A stretch of 23,639 nucleotides of DNA from Corynebacterium sp. (GTDB taxonomy: Bacteria > Actinomycetota > Actinomycetes > Mycobacteriales > Mycobacteriaceae), in assembly GCF_022712275.1 (NCBI RefSeq), contig NZ_JALAGU010000042.1, forward strand, positions 1 to 23,639. The letters are read 5' to 3'. Position 1 is the first letter of the stretch. Each line of letters opens with the position of its first letter. The notes under the pieces were generated by a model, which worked only from the letters and a program-made list of their open reading frames with translations, was not told the DNA's origin and did no database searches. Positions 1-6,831 of the stretch are shown here, in pieces. The position numbers and the translations under genes are program-made.

Positions 1-1
1 C

Positions 2-1036
2 ACCCAGACCCCCGAAGGCCCCGCCTTCGAAGGACGCCTCCTCGACCGTCCCGACGAGGACGTCGTCGACCAGGGTCCTGCCTTCGACATCCGCACCCTG
101 ATGACCCGCCGTACCGTCCTCGGTGTCGGCGCGGCCGGAGTCGGTGCCGTCGCCCTGGCGGCCTGCTCCGACAACTCGTCCTCCTCTGCCGCCACCACCT
201 CGGCGTCCTCCTCCGCGTCCTCCTCTGCGTCCTCCTCCGCGTCCGTCACCGACCTGCCGGACGCCGAGATCCCCGACGAGACCGCCGGCCCCTACCCCGC
301 CGACGGATCCAACGGCCCCGACGTCCTGGAGGAGTCCGGCATCGTGCGTGCCGACATCCGCTCCTCAATCGGCGCGGATGACCCGGTCGACGGCGTCCCG
401 CTGGAATTCTCCATCACGGTGACCGACATGGCCAATGACGATGTCCCCTTCGAGAACGTCGCCGTCTACGCCTGGCACTGCAATGCCGAAGGGCTCTACT
501 CCATGTACTCCGAGGGAGTCGAGGACGAGACCTGGCTGCGTGGCGTGCAGGTCGCCGACGCCGACGGCACCGTGTCCTTCACCTCGATCGTCCCTGCCTG
601 CTACACCGGCCGGTGGCCGCACATCCACTTCGAGGTATACCCCTCGGTGGACGACATCACCGACTCGGAGAACGCGATCGCCACCTCGCAGATCGCGATT
701 CCGGAAGACGTGTGCAACACAGTGTTCGCCCTCGACGCCTACGAGGGATCCAGTGAGAACCTCTCGCAGGTCACCCTCGAATCCGACAACGTCTTCGGCG
801 ATGACTCCGGTGTCAGCCAGCTGGCCACCATGAGCGGCGACGTCGACTCCGGCTACATCGCCTCGCTCACCGCCCGTGTCGACACCAGGACCGAGCCCAC
901 CGGAGGTGCCGCTCCCGAGGGCGGTCCCGGCGAGGGCGGCCCCGGTGGCGAAGGCGGCCCCGGTGGCGAAGGCGGTGTGCCTCCGGCCGGCGAGCCCCCG
1001 GCCGGTTCCCCCGGAGCCATCGCGTCCACCAACTGA
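2..1036 (+). CDS. Tat-exported lipoprotein of the intradiol ring-cleavage dioxygenase family (5' partial)
   Basis: The frame is open to the left edge with coding-like third positions, so the true start probably lies outside the window; the ATG at 101 is an internal alternative. Numbering from that ATG, a twin-arginine signal (TRRTVLG, residues 2-8), a hydrophobic stretch and a lipobox LAAC with Cys22 predict Tat export and lipid anchoring. A Ser/Ala-rich linker (about 24-50) leads to the dioxygenase fold. The expected Fe(III) ligands are visible as Tyr133, Tyr168, His174 and His176 (CYTGRWPHIH). The tail (about 265-300) is Gly/Pro/Glu-rich. Family members cleave catechol-type rings, but extracellular relatives mostly have unknown substrates. 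It lies 42 nt upstream of tatA, which fits a substrate encoded with its exporter. Family confidence is high; substrate is unknown. Confidence 0.85.
   Translation, partial: TQTPEGPAFEGRLLDRPDEDVVDQGPAFDIRTLMTRRTVLGVGAAGVGAVALAACSDNSSSSAATTSASSSASSSASSSASVTDLPDAEIPDETAGPYPADGSNGPDVLEESGIVRADIRSSIGADDPVDGVPLEFSITVTDMANDDVPFENVAVYAWHCNAEGLYSMYSEGVEDETWLRGVQVADADGTVSFTSIVPACYTGRWPHIHFEVYPSVDDITDSENAIATSQIAIPEDVCNTVFALDAYEGSSENLSQVTLESDNVFGDDSGVSQLATMSGDVDSGYIASLTARVDTRTEPTGGAAPEGGPGEGGPGGEGGPGGEGGVPPAGEPPAGSPGAIASTN
203..238 (+). repeat. 12-bp tandem repeat x3 in the Ser/Ala linker
   Basis: Three copies of gcgtcctcctc(c/t) run in tandem, followed by a partial copy. Each encodes Ala-Ser-Ser-Ser, so copy-number change would lengthen or shorten the linker between lipid anchor and catalytic domain without breaking the frame. 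Confidence 0.8.
935..970 (+). repeat. 18-bp tandem repeat x2 in the Gly-rich tail
   Basis: Two exact copies of an 18-bp unit (ggcggccccggtggcgaa) encode GGPGGE, with a degenerate copy just upstream. This is an in-frame low-complexity tail, likely exposed outside the membrane. Confidence 0.8.
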
Positions 1037-1078
1037 CCACCACACCACCTTTCACCCCCTGAGCTTTAGGAGCCCATC

Positions 1079-1339
1079 ATGTTCGCCAATCTCACCGGCA
1101 TGCACGCCGTCGTCATCCTCGTCATCGTCTTCCTCCTCTTCGGTGCAGCCAAGCTGCCCAGCCTGGCCAAGAGTGTCGGGCAGTCGGTCCGCATCCTCAA
1201 GAAGGAGGTCAACGAGGACGAGGCCGCCGAGACCACCGCAACCGCCGTGACCACCGCTGAGCCGGTCATCATCCCGGCCGCCGTGCCGACCACCGCCACC
1301 GCCACACCCGCCACCGCACAGGAGCAGCGGATCTCATGA
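1079..1339 (+). CDS. tatA: Sec-independent protein translocase subunit TatA
   Basis: This 86-residue protein forms the pore-building subunit of the twin-arginine translocase, which moves folded proteins across the cytoplasmic membrane. It has one N-terminal membrane segment (about 8-22), the conserved FG at the hinge (LLFGAAKLP), an amphipathic helix (KLPSLAKSVGQSVRILKKEV) and a disordered Ala/Thr-rich tail. A clear ribosome site (aggag) precedes the ATG. Its stop overlaps the tatC start by four bases (ATGA), indicating translational coupling. TatE is nearly indistinguishable from TatA by sequence, but position and length favour TatA. Confidence 0.93.
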   Translation: MFANLTGMHAVVILVIVFLLFGAAKLPSLAKSVGQSVRILKKEVNEDEAAETTATAVTTAEPVIIPAAVPTTATATPATAQEQRIS

Positions 1340-2148
1340 CCACCACGACCGCCACGACCACCACCGGACGCACCTCCCGGCGCGCCACCGGGCGGACTGC
1401 CGCAATGCCCCTGTCCGGGCACCTGCGGGAGGCGAAGAAGCGGATGTCCCGTGCAGCCCTCGCCTTCCTGGTCGCGGCGGTCGTCGCCTACCTCCTGTCC
1501 GACACGGTCCTGGACATCCTCCGGGCCCCGGTCACCGAGATCGCCGAGACCCGCAATGCGTCGATCAACTACGACAGCATCACCGGCGCCTTCGACCTGA
1601 AACTCAAGATCGCCCTGTACGGCGGTATCGCCCTGTCCAGTCCGGTCTGGCTCTACCAGCTGCTGGCCTACATCGCGCCGGGGCTGACCGGCAGGGAGAA
1701 GAAGTACACCTTCGGCTTCCTCGCCGGCGTCCTCCCCCTGTTCGCCGCCGGCGCCGCGGTCGGCGTGCTGATCTTCCCGCGGATGGTGGAACTGCTCACC
1801 AGTTTCGCCTCGAACGAGGACAGCACCCTGCTGCAGGCGTCCTACTACTTCGACTTCGTGCTCAAGCTGGTGCTCGCCGCCGGCGTGGCATTCACTCTCC
1901 CGGTGTTCCTCGTGGTGCTCAACATCATGGGTATCCTCCCGGCGCGGACCATCGCCCGCGGCTGGCGGGTCGCGGTGATCGGCATCGTGATCTTCAGCGC
2001 CCTGGTTACCCCGGCGGCAGACCTGCTGTCCATGTTCCTGCTGGTTGTACCGATGATCCTGCTGTATCTCATTGCACTGGGTATCGCCTGGATCCACGAC
2101 CGAAGGAAAGACCGGCGGCTCGCCGCCGAACTGAAAGGAGTGATCTGA
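1336..2148 (+). CDS. tatC: Sec-independent protein translocase subunit TatC
   Basis: This 270-residue integral membrane protein is the twin-arginine signal receptor together with TatB. After a Thr/Arg-rich cytoplasmic extension of about 23 residues comes the conserved N-terminus MPLSGHLREAKKR, which retains the key Glu. Six hydrophobic segments follow, with a conserved APGLTGREKK loop after the second. The start at 1336 is supported by the ATGA overlap with tatA; Met24 is where family conservation begins and is the alternative. It ends one base before the tatB start. A gaaaggag ribosome site for tatB lies in its last codons. Confidence 0.95.
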   Translation: MTTTTATTTTGRTSRRATGRTAAMPLSGHLREAKKRMSRAALAFLVAAVVAYLLSDTVLDILRAPVTEIAETRNASINYDSITGAFDLKLKIALYGGIALSSPVWLYQLLAYIAPGLTGREKKYTFGFLAGVLPLFAAGAAVGVLIFPRMVELLTSFASNEDSTLLQASYYFDFVLKLVLAAGVAFTLPVFLVVLNIMGILPARTIARGWRVAVIGIVIFSALVTPAADLLSMFLLVVPMILLYLIALGIAWIHDRRKDRRLAAELKGVI

Positions 2149-2149
2149 G

Positions 2150-2659
2150 ATGCTCGGTCTCAGTCTCGAGAAACTGATCCTCATCGGCATCATCGCCGCC
2201 GTGGTCATCGGCCCGGAACGACTGCCCCGCTACGCCGTGAAACTCGGTGAACTCATCCGGAGCTTCCGGGACTTCACCGCCGCGTCGAAGGCGAAGGCGG
2301 AGTCCGAGCTCGGGATATCGATCAACACCGCCGAGTGGAACCGGCAGGTCCGGCAGTACGACCCGCGCACCATCGTGAAGGACGCCTGGACCGGAGATGT
2401 CACTCCGGCCGGTGCACCGGCACCGGAGGACGCGACCGTGGACGATCCTGCTGAGGGTCCGGACAAGGAACCGACCGAAGAACCTGCCGAGGAGCCCGCA
2501 CCCGCCATGCGCGAACGCTGGGTCGTCGTCGGCGGAACCTCGGGCCACCCCATCCGCCGCAAGATCCTCGAGCCGTTCCCCGACGAGGAACCGGCGGAAG
2601 ACTCCGCCACCGATCCCACCCCGTCAGAAAGTGTCGCACTCGACTCCGCTTCCGCGTGA
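2150..2659 (+). CDS. tatB: Sec-independent protein translocase subunit TatB
   Basis: This 169-residue protein has a short N-terminal membrane helix ending in the TatB signature GPERLP (about residues 23-28), an amphipathic helix and a long acidic Pro/Glu-rich tail (about 80-135). TatB binds TatC and relays the folded cargo to TatA. The length and GPERLP favour TatB over TatA. It is the last gene of the tatA-tatC-tatB cassette and is followed by a hairpin. In many actinobacteria tatB lies away from tatAC, so the complete cassette beside a Tat substrate is notable. Confidence 0.9.
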   Translation: MLGLSLEKLILIGIIAAVVIGPERLPRYAVKLGELIRSFRDFTAASKAKAESELGISINTAEWNRQVRQYDPRTIVKDAWTGDVTPAGAPAPEDATVDDPAEGPDKEPTEEPAEEPAPAMRERWVVVGGTSGHPIRRKILEPFPDEEPAEDSATDPTPSESVALDSASA

Positions 2660-2701
2660 CGAATGCCCTTCAGTGCGGCACTTCCGCACCACCCCGACCA
2701 C

Positions 2702-2724
2702 CCCCGTCCCCTCCCCGGACGGGG
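2702..2724. terminator. Hairpin between convergent tatB and the sigma-factor remnant
   Basis: ccccgtcc (2702-2709) pairs perfectly with ggacgggg (2717-2724) across a 7-nt loop. A weak T-containing run (tgctgtcattt) follows. It lies between convergent genes, so it may end transcripts from both sides. Confidence 0.6.
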
Positions 2725-2736
2725 TGCTGTCATTTC

Positions 2737-3486
2737 TCACGGCCTGACGGTCTTTCCCGGGTTCTGCTGGATCTGCAGTCCGGTGATCCGGCCCTCCACC
2801 ACCTCCAGCGTGATGATCCGCTCTATGTCGGAGTATGTCGGAGGACGCCGCGTGCACCACCGGGCCGCCCACCGCGTCCACCACGCACAGCTCGGGCATG
2901 CCGTACTTTGCGATGAGTCCGGCGAGGAAGCGGGTGACCCTCTCCTGCCCGTGGATCGGATTACGGGCGGCACGGGTGAGCCCACCGGAATCCGTCCACA
3001 GCACGCAGCCTTCGGAGAGCTGCTCCACCAGGACCTCAAGGTCACCGTTGTTCAGGGAGGACGCCAACCTGTCCAGCGTGGCGCGGTCGGCGGTCACCGG
3101 CAGATCTTCTTCCCCTCCCGACCCGAGGGACGCCCGGGCCCGCCGCAGCCGTTGCCGTGTCGCGGAGGCCGTGGCCCGACCACCTCGGCGAGCACGACGA
3201 GGTTCTGCGGGGACTCGTCAGACGCCGCCTTCTCCAACACCGTCTCAAGAAGCCACGGCCCTACATATGCCTCCCGTCGCTTCGCCGCGGTTGTCGCGAC
3301 ATCCAGTGCAAGACGGGAGACCACGGTGGTCAACCAGGCTGTAAGGTCCTCCGGCGACTGACCGTCGAGGCGCAGCCACGCCTCGGAGACCACGTCCTCG
3401 GCGTCCTGCCAGGACCCGGTCACCGTGTACGCGAGACCGAGCAGGCGGGGCCGTTCGGCGAGCCAGATGCGCTGGTGGTCACTCAT
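2737..3486 (-). pseudogene. ECF41-type sigma factor with C-terminal SnoaL-like domain, inactivated
   Basis: The N-terminus from 3486 (MSDHQRIWLAERPRLLGLAY) is a clear sigma region 2, followed by the linker ending LLETVLEKAASDESPQNLVV. At about 3178 the frame changes: reading resumes in another frame with TRQRLRRARASL and then the SnoaL-like domain (LDRLASSLNNGDLEVLVEQL, NPIHGQERVTRFLAGLI). About 40 residues covering most of region 4, which reads the -35 element, are absent, so this is a deletion with frameshift. A second lesion, a 10-bp tandem duplication at 2824-2843, shifts the frame back and the true C-terminus (LQIQQNPGKTVRP) ends at 2737. The start overlaps the upstream stop by ATGA. ECF41 factors normally sit next to carboxymuconolactone-decarboxylase-like genes, as here. 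Confidence 0.88.
2824..2843. repeat. 10-bp tandem duplication causing a frameshift
   Basis: tatgtcggag occurs twice in direct tandem. On the minus strand one copy gives the continuous reading SSDIERII of the sigma C-terminal domain; two copies shift the frame. It therefore reads as a recent slippage-type mutation. Confidence 0.9.
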
Positions 3487-3905
3487 TTCTCGGACAGTAC
3501 GCTGATCCGGTTCCAGGTGTTGATCGCGGCGATCTGGCTGATCAGTGCGCCGGTGACTGTCTCCCCGAACTCGGCGAGCACGCGCCCCTGCAGATCCGCG
3601 TCATAGCCGTCGGCCAGCCGCGTACCCATGGTCGTGAACCCGAGAATGAGCGCGTCAGTCCCGGTGAAGCTGTCCGCACCGGGTTCCCGGTCCCGCACCG
3701 CATCGCACCAGGTCTGGTCGTGTCCGTGCTTGAGTGCCTCGTCGGTGTGCATGCCGATGCAGAAGCGGCAGTTGTTGAGGAAGGACGCCCGCAGCTGCAC
3801 CAGTAGCCGCTGCTCCCGGTCCAGCCCGGAGCGGGCGGCGAGTTCGAGTGCGCCCGCGGCGGCATAGGTGCGTTTACGTGATCTGCTGAAGTCGAAGTAG
3901 GTCAT
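3483..3905 (-). CDS. AhpD / carboxymuconolactone decarboxylase family protein
   Basis: This 140-residue protein carries the AhpD-like core NNCRFCIGMH with Cys46, Cys49 and His53, the redox/proton-relay set of the family. Such proteins reduce peroxides via thiols or decarboxylate lactones; which applies here cannot be told. The ATG at 3905 is preferred: no ribosome site precedes it, and an ECF41-type promoter ends 8 nt upstream, which fits a leaderless mRNA. Its stop overlaps the sigma-factor start (ATGA). This arrangement (target gene plus ECF41 sigma) is the standard ECF41 locus. This gene appears intact although its sigma partner is broken. Confidence 0.88.
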   Translation of the reverse strand: MTYFDFSRSRKRTYAAAGALELAARSGLDREQRLLVQLRASFLNNCRFCIGMHTDEALKHGHDQTWCDAVRDREPGADSFTGTDALILGFTTMGTRLADGYDADLQGRVLAEFGETVTGALISQIAAINTWNRISVLSEK

Positions 3906-3913
3906 GCCAGGAT

Positions 3914-3940
3914 GACGACGCAGCACCCCACGCCGTGACA
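3914..3940 (-). promoter_or_regulatory. ECF41-type promoter of the AhpD-like/sigma operon
   Basis: On the minus strand, TGTCACG (3940-3934) is separated by 16 nt from CGTC (3917-3914). This matches the ECF41 consensus as I recall it, TGTCACA, about 16 nt, then CGTC. The predicted transcript would begin at or within a few bases of the ATG at 3905. Confidence 0.75.
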
Positions 3941-3972
3941 AACCGCTGGTGGTCGATGCGATCCTCGCCGAC

Positions 3973-3978
3973 TAGCGT
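3973..3978 (+). promoter_or_regulatory. Candidate -10 box of ogt, leaderless start
   Basis: TAGCGT lies 7 nt before the ATG at 3986, with no ribosome site between. This is the spacing expected when the transcript starts at the initiation codon. Confidence 0.5.
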
Positions 3979-3985
3979 GGGGGCC

Positions 3986-4480
3986 ATGTCTGCAGTCACC
4001 TACCGGACGGTCGATTCCCCTGTCGGCCCGCTGCTCCTGGCGTCCTCCTCGGACGGCCTGGTGCGCATCGCCTTCGCCTGCGAGGGTTTCGACGCCGTGC
4101 TCCACTCCCTGACCGGGCAGAGCATCACCGAGGGCACCTCCCCCGTCCTCGAGGACGCCGCCGCTCAACTGGACGAGTACTTCGCCGGCACCCGGCACGA
4201 CTTCGACCTGCCGCTCTCCCTGCCGGGGCATTCTTTCCGCCGGACCGTCCAGCGCGCCCTGCGCGGCATCCCCTACGGCGAGACCCGTACCTACAAGGAG
4301 GTCGCCGGATCCGTCGGCAACCCGAACGCCGTCCGCGCGGTCGGTACGGCCTGTGCGACCAATCCGCTGCCGCTGGTCATCCCGTGCCACCGCGTGCTGC
4401 GCTCCGACGGCGGGATCGGCGGCTACCTCGGCGGTGCCGACGCCAAGAACCTGCTGCTGGAGCTGGAGCGTCCACTCTGA
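3986..4480 (+). CDS. ogt: Methylated-DNA--[protein]-cysteine S-methyltransferase
   Basis: This 164-residue protein removes alkyl groups from O6-alkylguanine by irreversible transfer to its own cysteine. The active-site PCHR motif is present (Cys134, within PLVIPCHRVLR), preceded by the helix-turn-helix region (GIPYGETRTYKEVAGSVG) with the Arg finger region NAVRAVGTA. The ATG at 3986 is chosen because homology begins at AVTYRTVDSPVGPLLL and a -10-like box sits 7 nt upstream; the frame stays open upstream but has no family-like sequence. It is divergent from the AhpD-like gene. Symbol could equally be mgt; no AdaA-type domain is fused. Confidence 0.93.
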   Translation: MSAVTYRTVDSPVGPLLLASSSDGLVRIAFACEGFDAVLHSLTGQSITEGTSPVLEDAAAQLDEYFAGTRHDFDLPLSLPGHSFRRTVQRALRGIPYGETRTYKEVAGSVGNPNAVRAVGTACATNPLPLVIPCHRVLRSDGGIGGYLGGADAKNLLLELERPL

Positions 4481-4514
4481 CCGGGGATCCTGCAACGGGG
4501 CCGGCGACGACAGG

Positions 4515-4520
4515 TAACCT
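4515..4520 (+). promoter_or_regulatory. Candidate -10 box of the mvaA-mvaS operon
   Basis: TAACCT in the context ggTAACCTactgtgaag would place the transcript start near 4527, giving a leader of about 40 nt. No clear -35 is visible, as is common in corynebacteria. Confidence 0.35.
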
Positions 4521-4553
4521 ACTGTGAAGTAGATCCCACCCGTCCGACTGCGC

Positions 4554-4571
4554 ATGAAAGACCTGACTTGA
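4554..4571 (+). other. Five-codon mini-ORF overlapping the mvaA start
   Basis: ATG-AAA-GAC-CTG-ACT-TGA encodes MKDLT. Its stop TGA (4569-4571) overlaps the TTG initiation codon of the reductase (4568-4570) as TTGA, the geometry used for translational coupling. It may be a leader peptide or chance. Confidence 0.3.
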
Positions 4572-5620
4572 ACCGACCAGAGCCGACGACGACCGCCATC
4601 CCCACCCAGTGGGTGGGGCCGCTGCGTATCAGTGGAAACGCTTTCACCAGCGGAGACGCCTACGAGGAGGTCGAGGTTCCGCTGGCGACCTTCGAGACCC
4701 CGTTGTGGCCCTCGGTCGGGCGGGGTGCCAGTATCTCGCGTGAACTGCCCGCCGGCATCACGACGACCGTGGTCGGCGAGTGCATGACCCGCTCGGTCCT
4801 CTTCGTCGCCGACAGTGGCGCCGTCGCCTTCGGGGCGTCCCGCGTCATCCTCGACCGCATCGGGGACCTGCGGGACGCCGTCGCGTCCACCACCAGCCAC
4901 GGCCGCCTCGTGGACCTGCACACAGAGATCGTCGGCAACCTGCTCTACGTGCGCTTCGAACTCAATCCGGGCGACGCCTCCGGCCACAACATGGTCACCA
5001 AGGCCGCGGACGCCCTCATGGAGCGCATCCTGTCCTGGCATCTCGGCCTCGACTACGGTTCGGTCTCCGGCAACTTCTGCAGCGACAAGAAAGCCACCGC
5101 CGTCAACGGCATCCTCGGTCGTGGCAAGAACGTCATCGCCGAGATCTTCATGCCGCACGAGGTCGTCGAGCGCCGGCTGCGCACCACGGCGGCCGCGCTG
5201 GAGGACCTGGTCGTGCGCAAGAACCTCGTCGGTTCGACCATCGCCGGCGCGCTGCGCTCATCCAACGCCCACTACGCGAACATGCTGCTGGGCTTCTACC
5301 TGGCCACCGGGCAGGACGCTGCGAACATCGTCGAAGGTTCCCAGGGCATCACCTACGCCGAGGCGCGCGAGGACGGGCTCTACTTCTCCTGCACCCTCCC
5401 CAACATCATCGTCGGTACTGTCGGCAGCGGTAAGCACCTGCCCGATGTCACCGCCGCTCTCGAGCGCCTCGGCTGCCGCGAGGACCGTGAGATCGGCGCC
5501 AATTCACGGCGTCTGGCGTCCCTCATCGCCGCTGCCGTACTCTGCGGTGAACTGTCCCTGCTCGCCGCACAGACCAACCCCGGCGAGCTGATGTCCACCC
5601 ACCTCTCCATGGAACGTTAG
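4568..5620 (+). CDS. mvaA: Hydroxymethylglutaryl-CoA reductase (NADPH, class I-like)
   Basis: This 350-residue enzyme reduces HMG-CoA to mevalonate with two NAD(P)H. All four catalytic residues of the class I family can be placed: Glu43 (ATFETPLWPSVGRGA), Lys174 (GNFCSDKKATAVNGILGRGK), Asp250 (ATGQDAANIVEGSQ) and the C-terminal His345 (STHLSMER). The GDASGHNM motif of the NADPH/substrate site is also present. It has no membrane anchor. The start is taken as TTG at 4568 because WVGPLRISG, the conserved start of the domain, follows at residue 15; a weak aaag lies upstream. The synthase gene follows 14 nt later. Corynebacteria generally make isoprenoids by the MEP route, so the gene is unusual. 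Another symbol in use is hmgR. Confidence 0.93.
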   Translation: MNRPEPTTTAIPTQWVGPLRISGNAFTSGDAYEEVEVPLATFETPLWPSVGRGASISRELPAGITTTVVGECMTRSVLFVADSGAVAFGASRVILDRIGDLRDAVASTTSHGRLVDLHTEIVGNLLYVRFELNPGDASGHNMVTKAADALMERILSWHLGLDYGSVSGNFCSDKKATAVNGILGRGKNVIAEIFMPHEVVERRLRTTAAALEDLVVRKNLVGSTIAGALRSSNAHYANMLLGFYLATGQDAANIVEGSQGITYAEAREDGLYFSCTLPNIIVGTVGSGKHLPDVTAALERLGCREDREIGANSRRLASLIAAAVLCGELSLLAAQTNPGELMSTHLSMER

Positions 5621-5634
5621 AAAGGCGAGAACCC

Positions 5635-6822
5635 ATGACCTCAATCGGTATCCACGACCTGGAGATGGCCACCGGCCATCACGTCGTCGAACTCGCTGAC
5701 CTCGCCGAGTTCTCCGGCGTCGCCCCCGGCAAGTACATCCTGGGGCTCGGCCAGTCCCAGATGAGTGTGCTCGCCGAGGACGAGGACATCGTCACCATGG
5801 GCGCGGCCGCGGCCCTCCCCCTGCTGGAGCGCAACGGCACCGACGGCATCCGCACCCTGCTGTTCGCCACCGAGAGCGGTGTCGACCAGTCGAAGGCCGC
5901 CGGTGTCGCCGCGCTGCGTCTGCTGGGACTGCCGAGCAACGTCCGCGTCGTAGAGATGAAGCAGGCCTGCTACGGTGGCACCGCCGCACTGCAGGCCGCT
6001 GTGGGTATCGTCGCCCGCAGTCCGCAGGAGCGCGTCCTCGTCATCACCAGTGACAACGCCCGCTACGAGCTGGACTCCCCCGGTGAGCCGACCCAGGGCG
6101 CCGGTGCGGTCGCCATGCTTGTGTCCGCCGACCCGGCCGTTCTGGAGATCGAGCAGGCCAACGGTATCTCCACCACCGACGTCGACGACTTCTGGCGTCC
6201 GAATGACTCGACCACCGCCGTCGTCGACGGTCACCTCTCGGTCGGTGCCTACCTCGACGCCCTCACCGGTGCGTGGAAGGATCTGGAGGCCAACGGCGGT
6301 CCCGCCATCGCCGACATCGACCGGATCCTGTACCACCAGCCGTACACGAAGATGGCCAAGAAGGCGCAGCAGCGGCTGCGCGAGGTCACCGGTGATGAGA
6401 TCAGCACCGCGCTGAACCCGGGTGACGAGCCGGACGGCCGTGACACCGGCCTGGCCACCAGCTCGATCTACAACCGTCGGCTGGGCAACAGCTACACCGC
6501 CTCGATCTACTCCTGCCTCGCGTCCCTGCTCGACCACGACGATTCGCTGGAAGGACGCCGCGTCGGACTGTTCAGCTACGGTTCCGGCTGTGTGTCCGAG
6601 TTCTTCACCGGCATCGTGCAGCCGGGCTACCTGTCCCGCCGTAACCCGGCACGGGCGGAGAAGCTGCTGGACCAGCGCGTGCCGGTGAGCATCGCCGAGT
6701 ACCGCGCCCTGCACGCCGCCCCGCACGGCACCAGCGAGGAGCAGGTCACCCCGAAGGTCACCGCCGGTCCGTTCCGCTTCGCCGGTGTGACCGACCAGGC
6801 CCGCCAGTACGAGGTGCGGTAG
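5635..6822 (+). CDS. mvaS: Hydroxymethylglutaryl-CoA synthase
   Basis: This 395-residue thiolase-fold enzyme condenses acetyl-CoA with acetoacetyl-CoA to HMG-CoA, the step before the reductase. The catalytic triad is Glu80 (FATESGVDQSK), Cys112 (MKQACYGGTAALQ) and His234 (LYHQPYTKMAKKA), each one position from the Staphylococcus aureus numbering. FSYGSGCVSEFFTG near the C-terminus is also family-typical. A gaaagg ribosome site precedes the ATG. It is cotranscribed with mvaA. No thiolase, mevalonate kinase or decarboxylase gene lies within the window. It converges with the next gene with 5 bp between stop codons. Confidence 0.95.
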   Translation: MTSIGIHDLEMATGHHVVELADLAEFSGVAPGKYILGLGQSQMSVLAEDEDIVTMGAAAALPLLERNGTDGIRTLLFATESGVDQSKAAGVAALRLLGLPSNVRVVEMKQACYGGTAALQAAVGIVARSPQERVLVITSDNARYELDSPGEPTQGAGAVAMLVSADPAVLEIEQANGISTTDVDDFWRPNDSTTAVVDGHLSVGAYLDALTGAWKDLEANGGPAIADIDRILYHQPYTKMAKKAQQRLREVTGDEISTALNPGDEPDGRDTGLATSSIYNRRLGNSYTASIYSCLASLLDHDDSLEGRRVGLFSYGSGCVSEFFTGIVQPGYLSRRNPARAEKLLDQRVPVSIAEYRALHAAPHGTSEEQVTPKVTAGPFRFAGVTDQARQYEVR

Positions 6823-6831
6823 CTCCGCTAC
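6819..6831. terminator. Small hairpin holding both stop codons of a convergent pair
   Basis: gtagc-tcc-gctac forms a 5-bp stem with 3-nt loop. It contains the mvaS TAG and, on the other strand, the TAG of the DUF4442 gene. It is weak and lacks a T tract. Confidence 0.3.

Noticed and set aside
1066..2208. 380-codon open frame antisense to tatA-tatC
   Set aside because: Its translation is low-complexity, rich in Asp, Gly, Glu, Arg and His. It mirrors the G/C-biased third positions of the tat genes.
2663..3361. 232-codon plus-strand frame opposite the sigma-factor remnant
   Set aside because: The minus strand carries recognisable sigma region 2 and SnoaL-like sequence; the plus-strand translation resembles nothing.
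3935..3985. Longer start for ogt at 3935
   Set aside because: The added 17 residues are not family-like and would overlap the ECF41-type promoter; ATG 3986 fits homology and the -10 box.
3902..5158. 418-codon minus-strand frame across ogt and the HMG-CoA reductase
   Set aside because: It runs antisense to two clearly identified genes and has no family resemblance; a GC-bias shadow.
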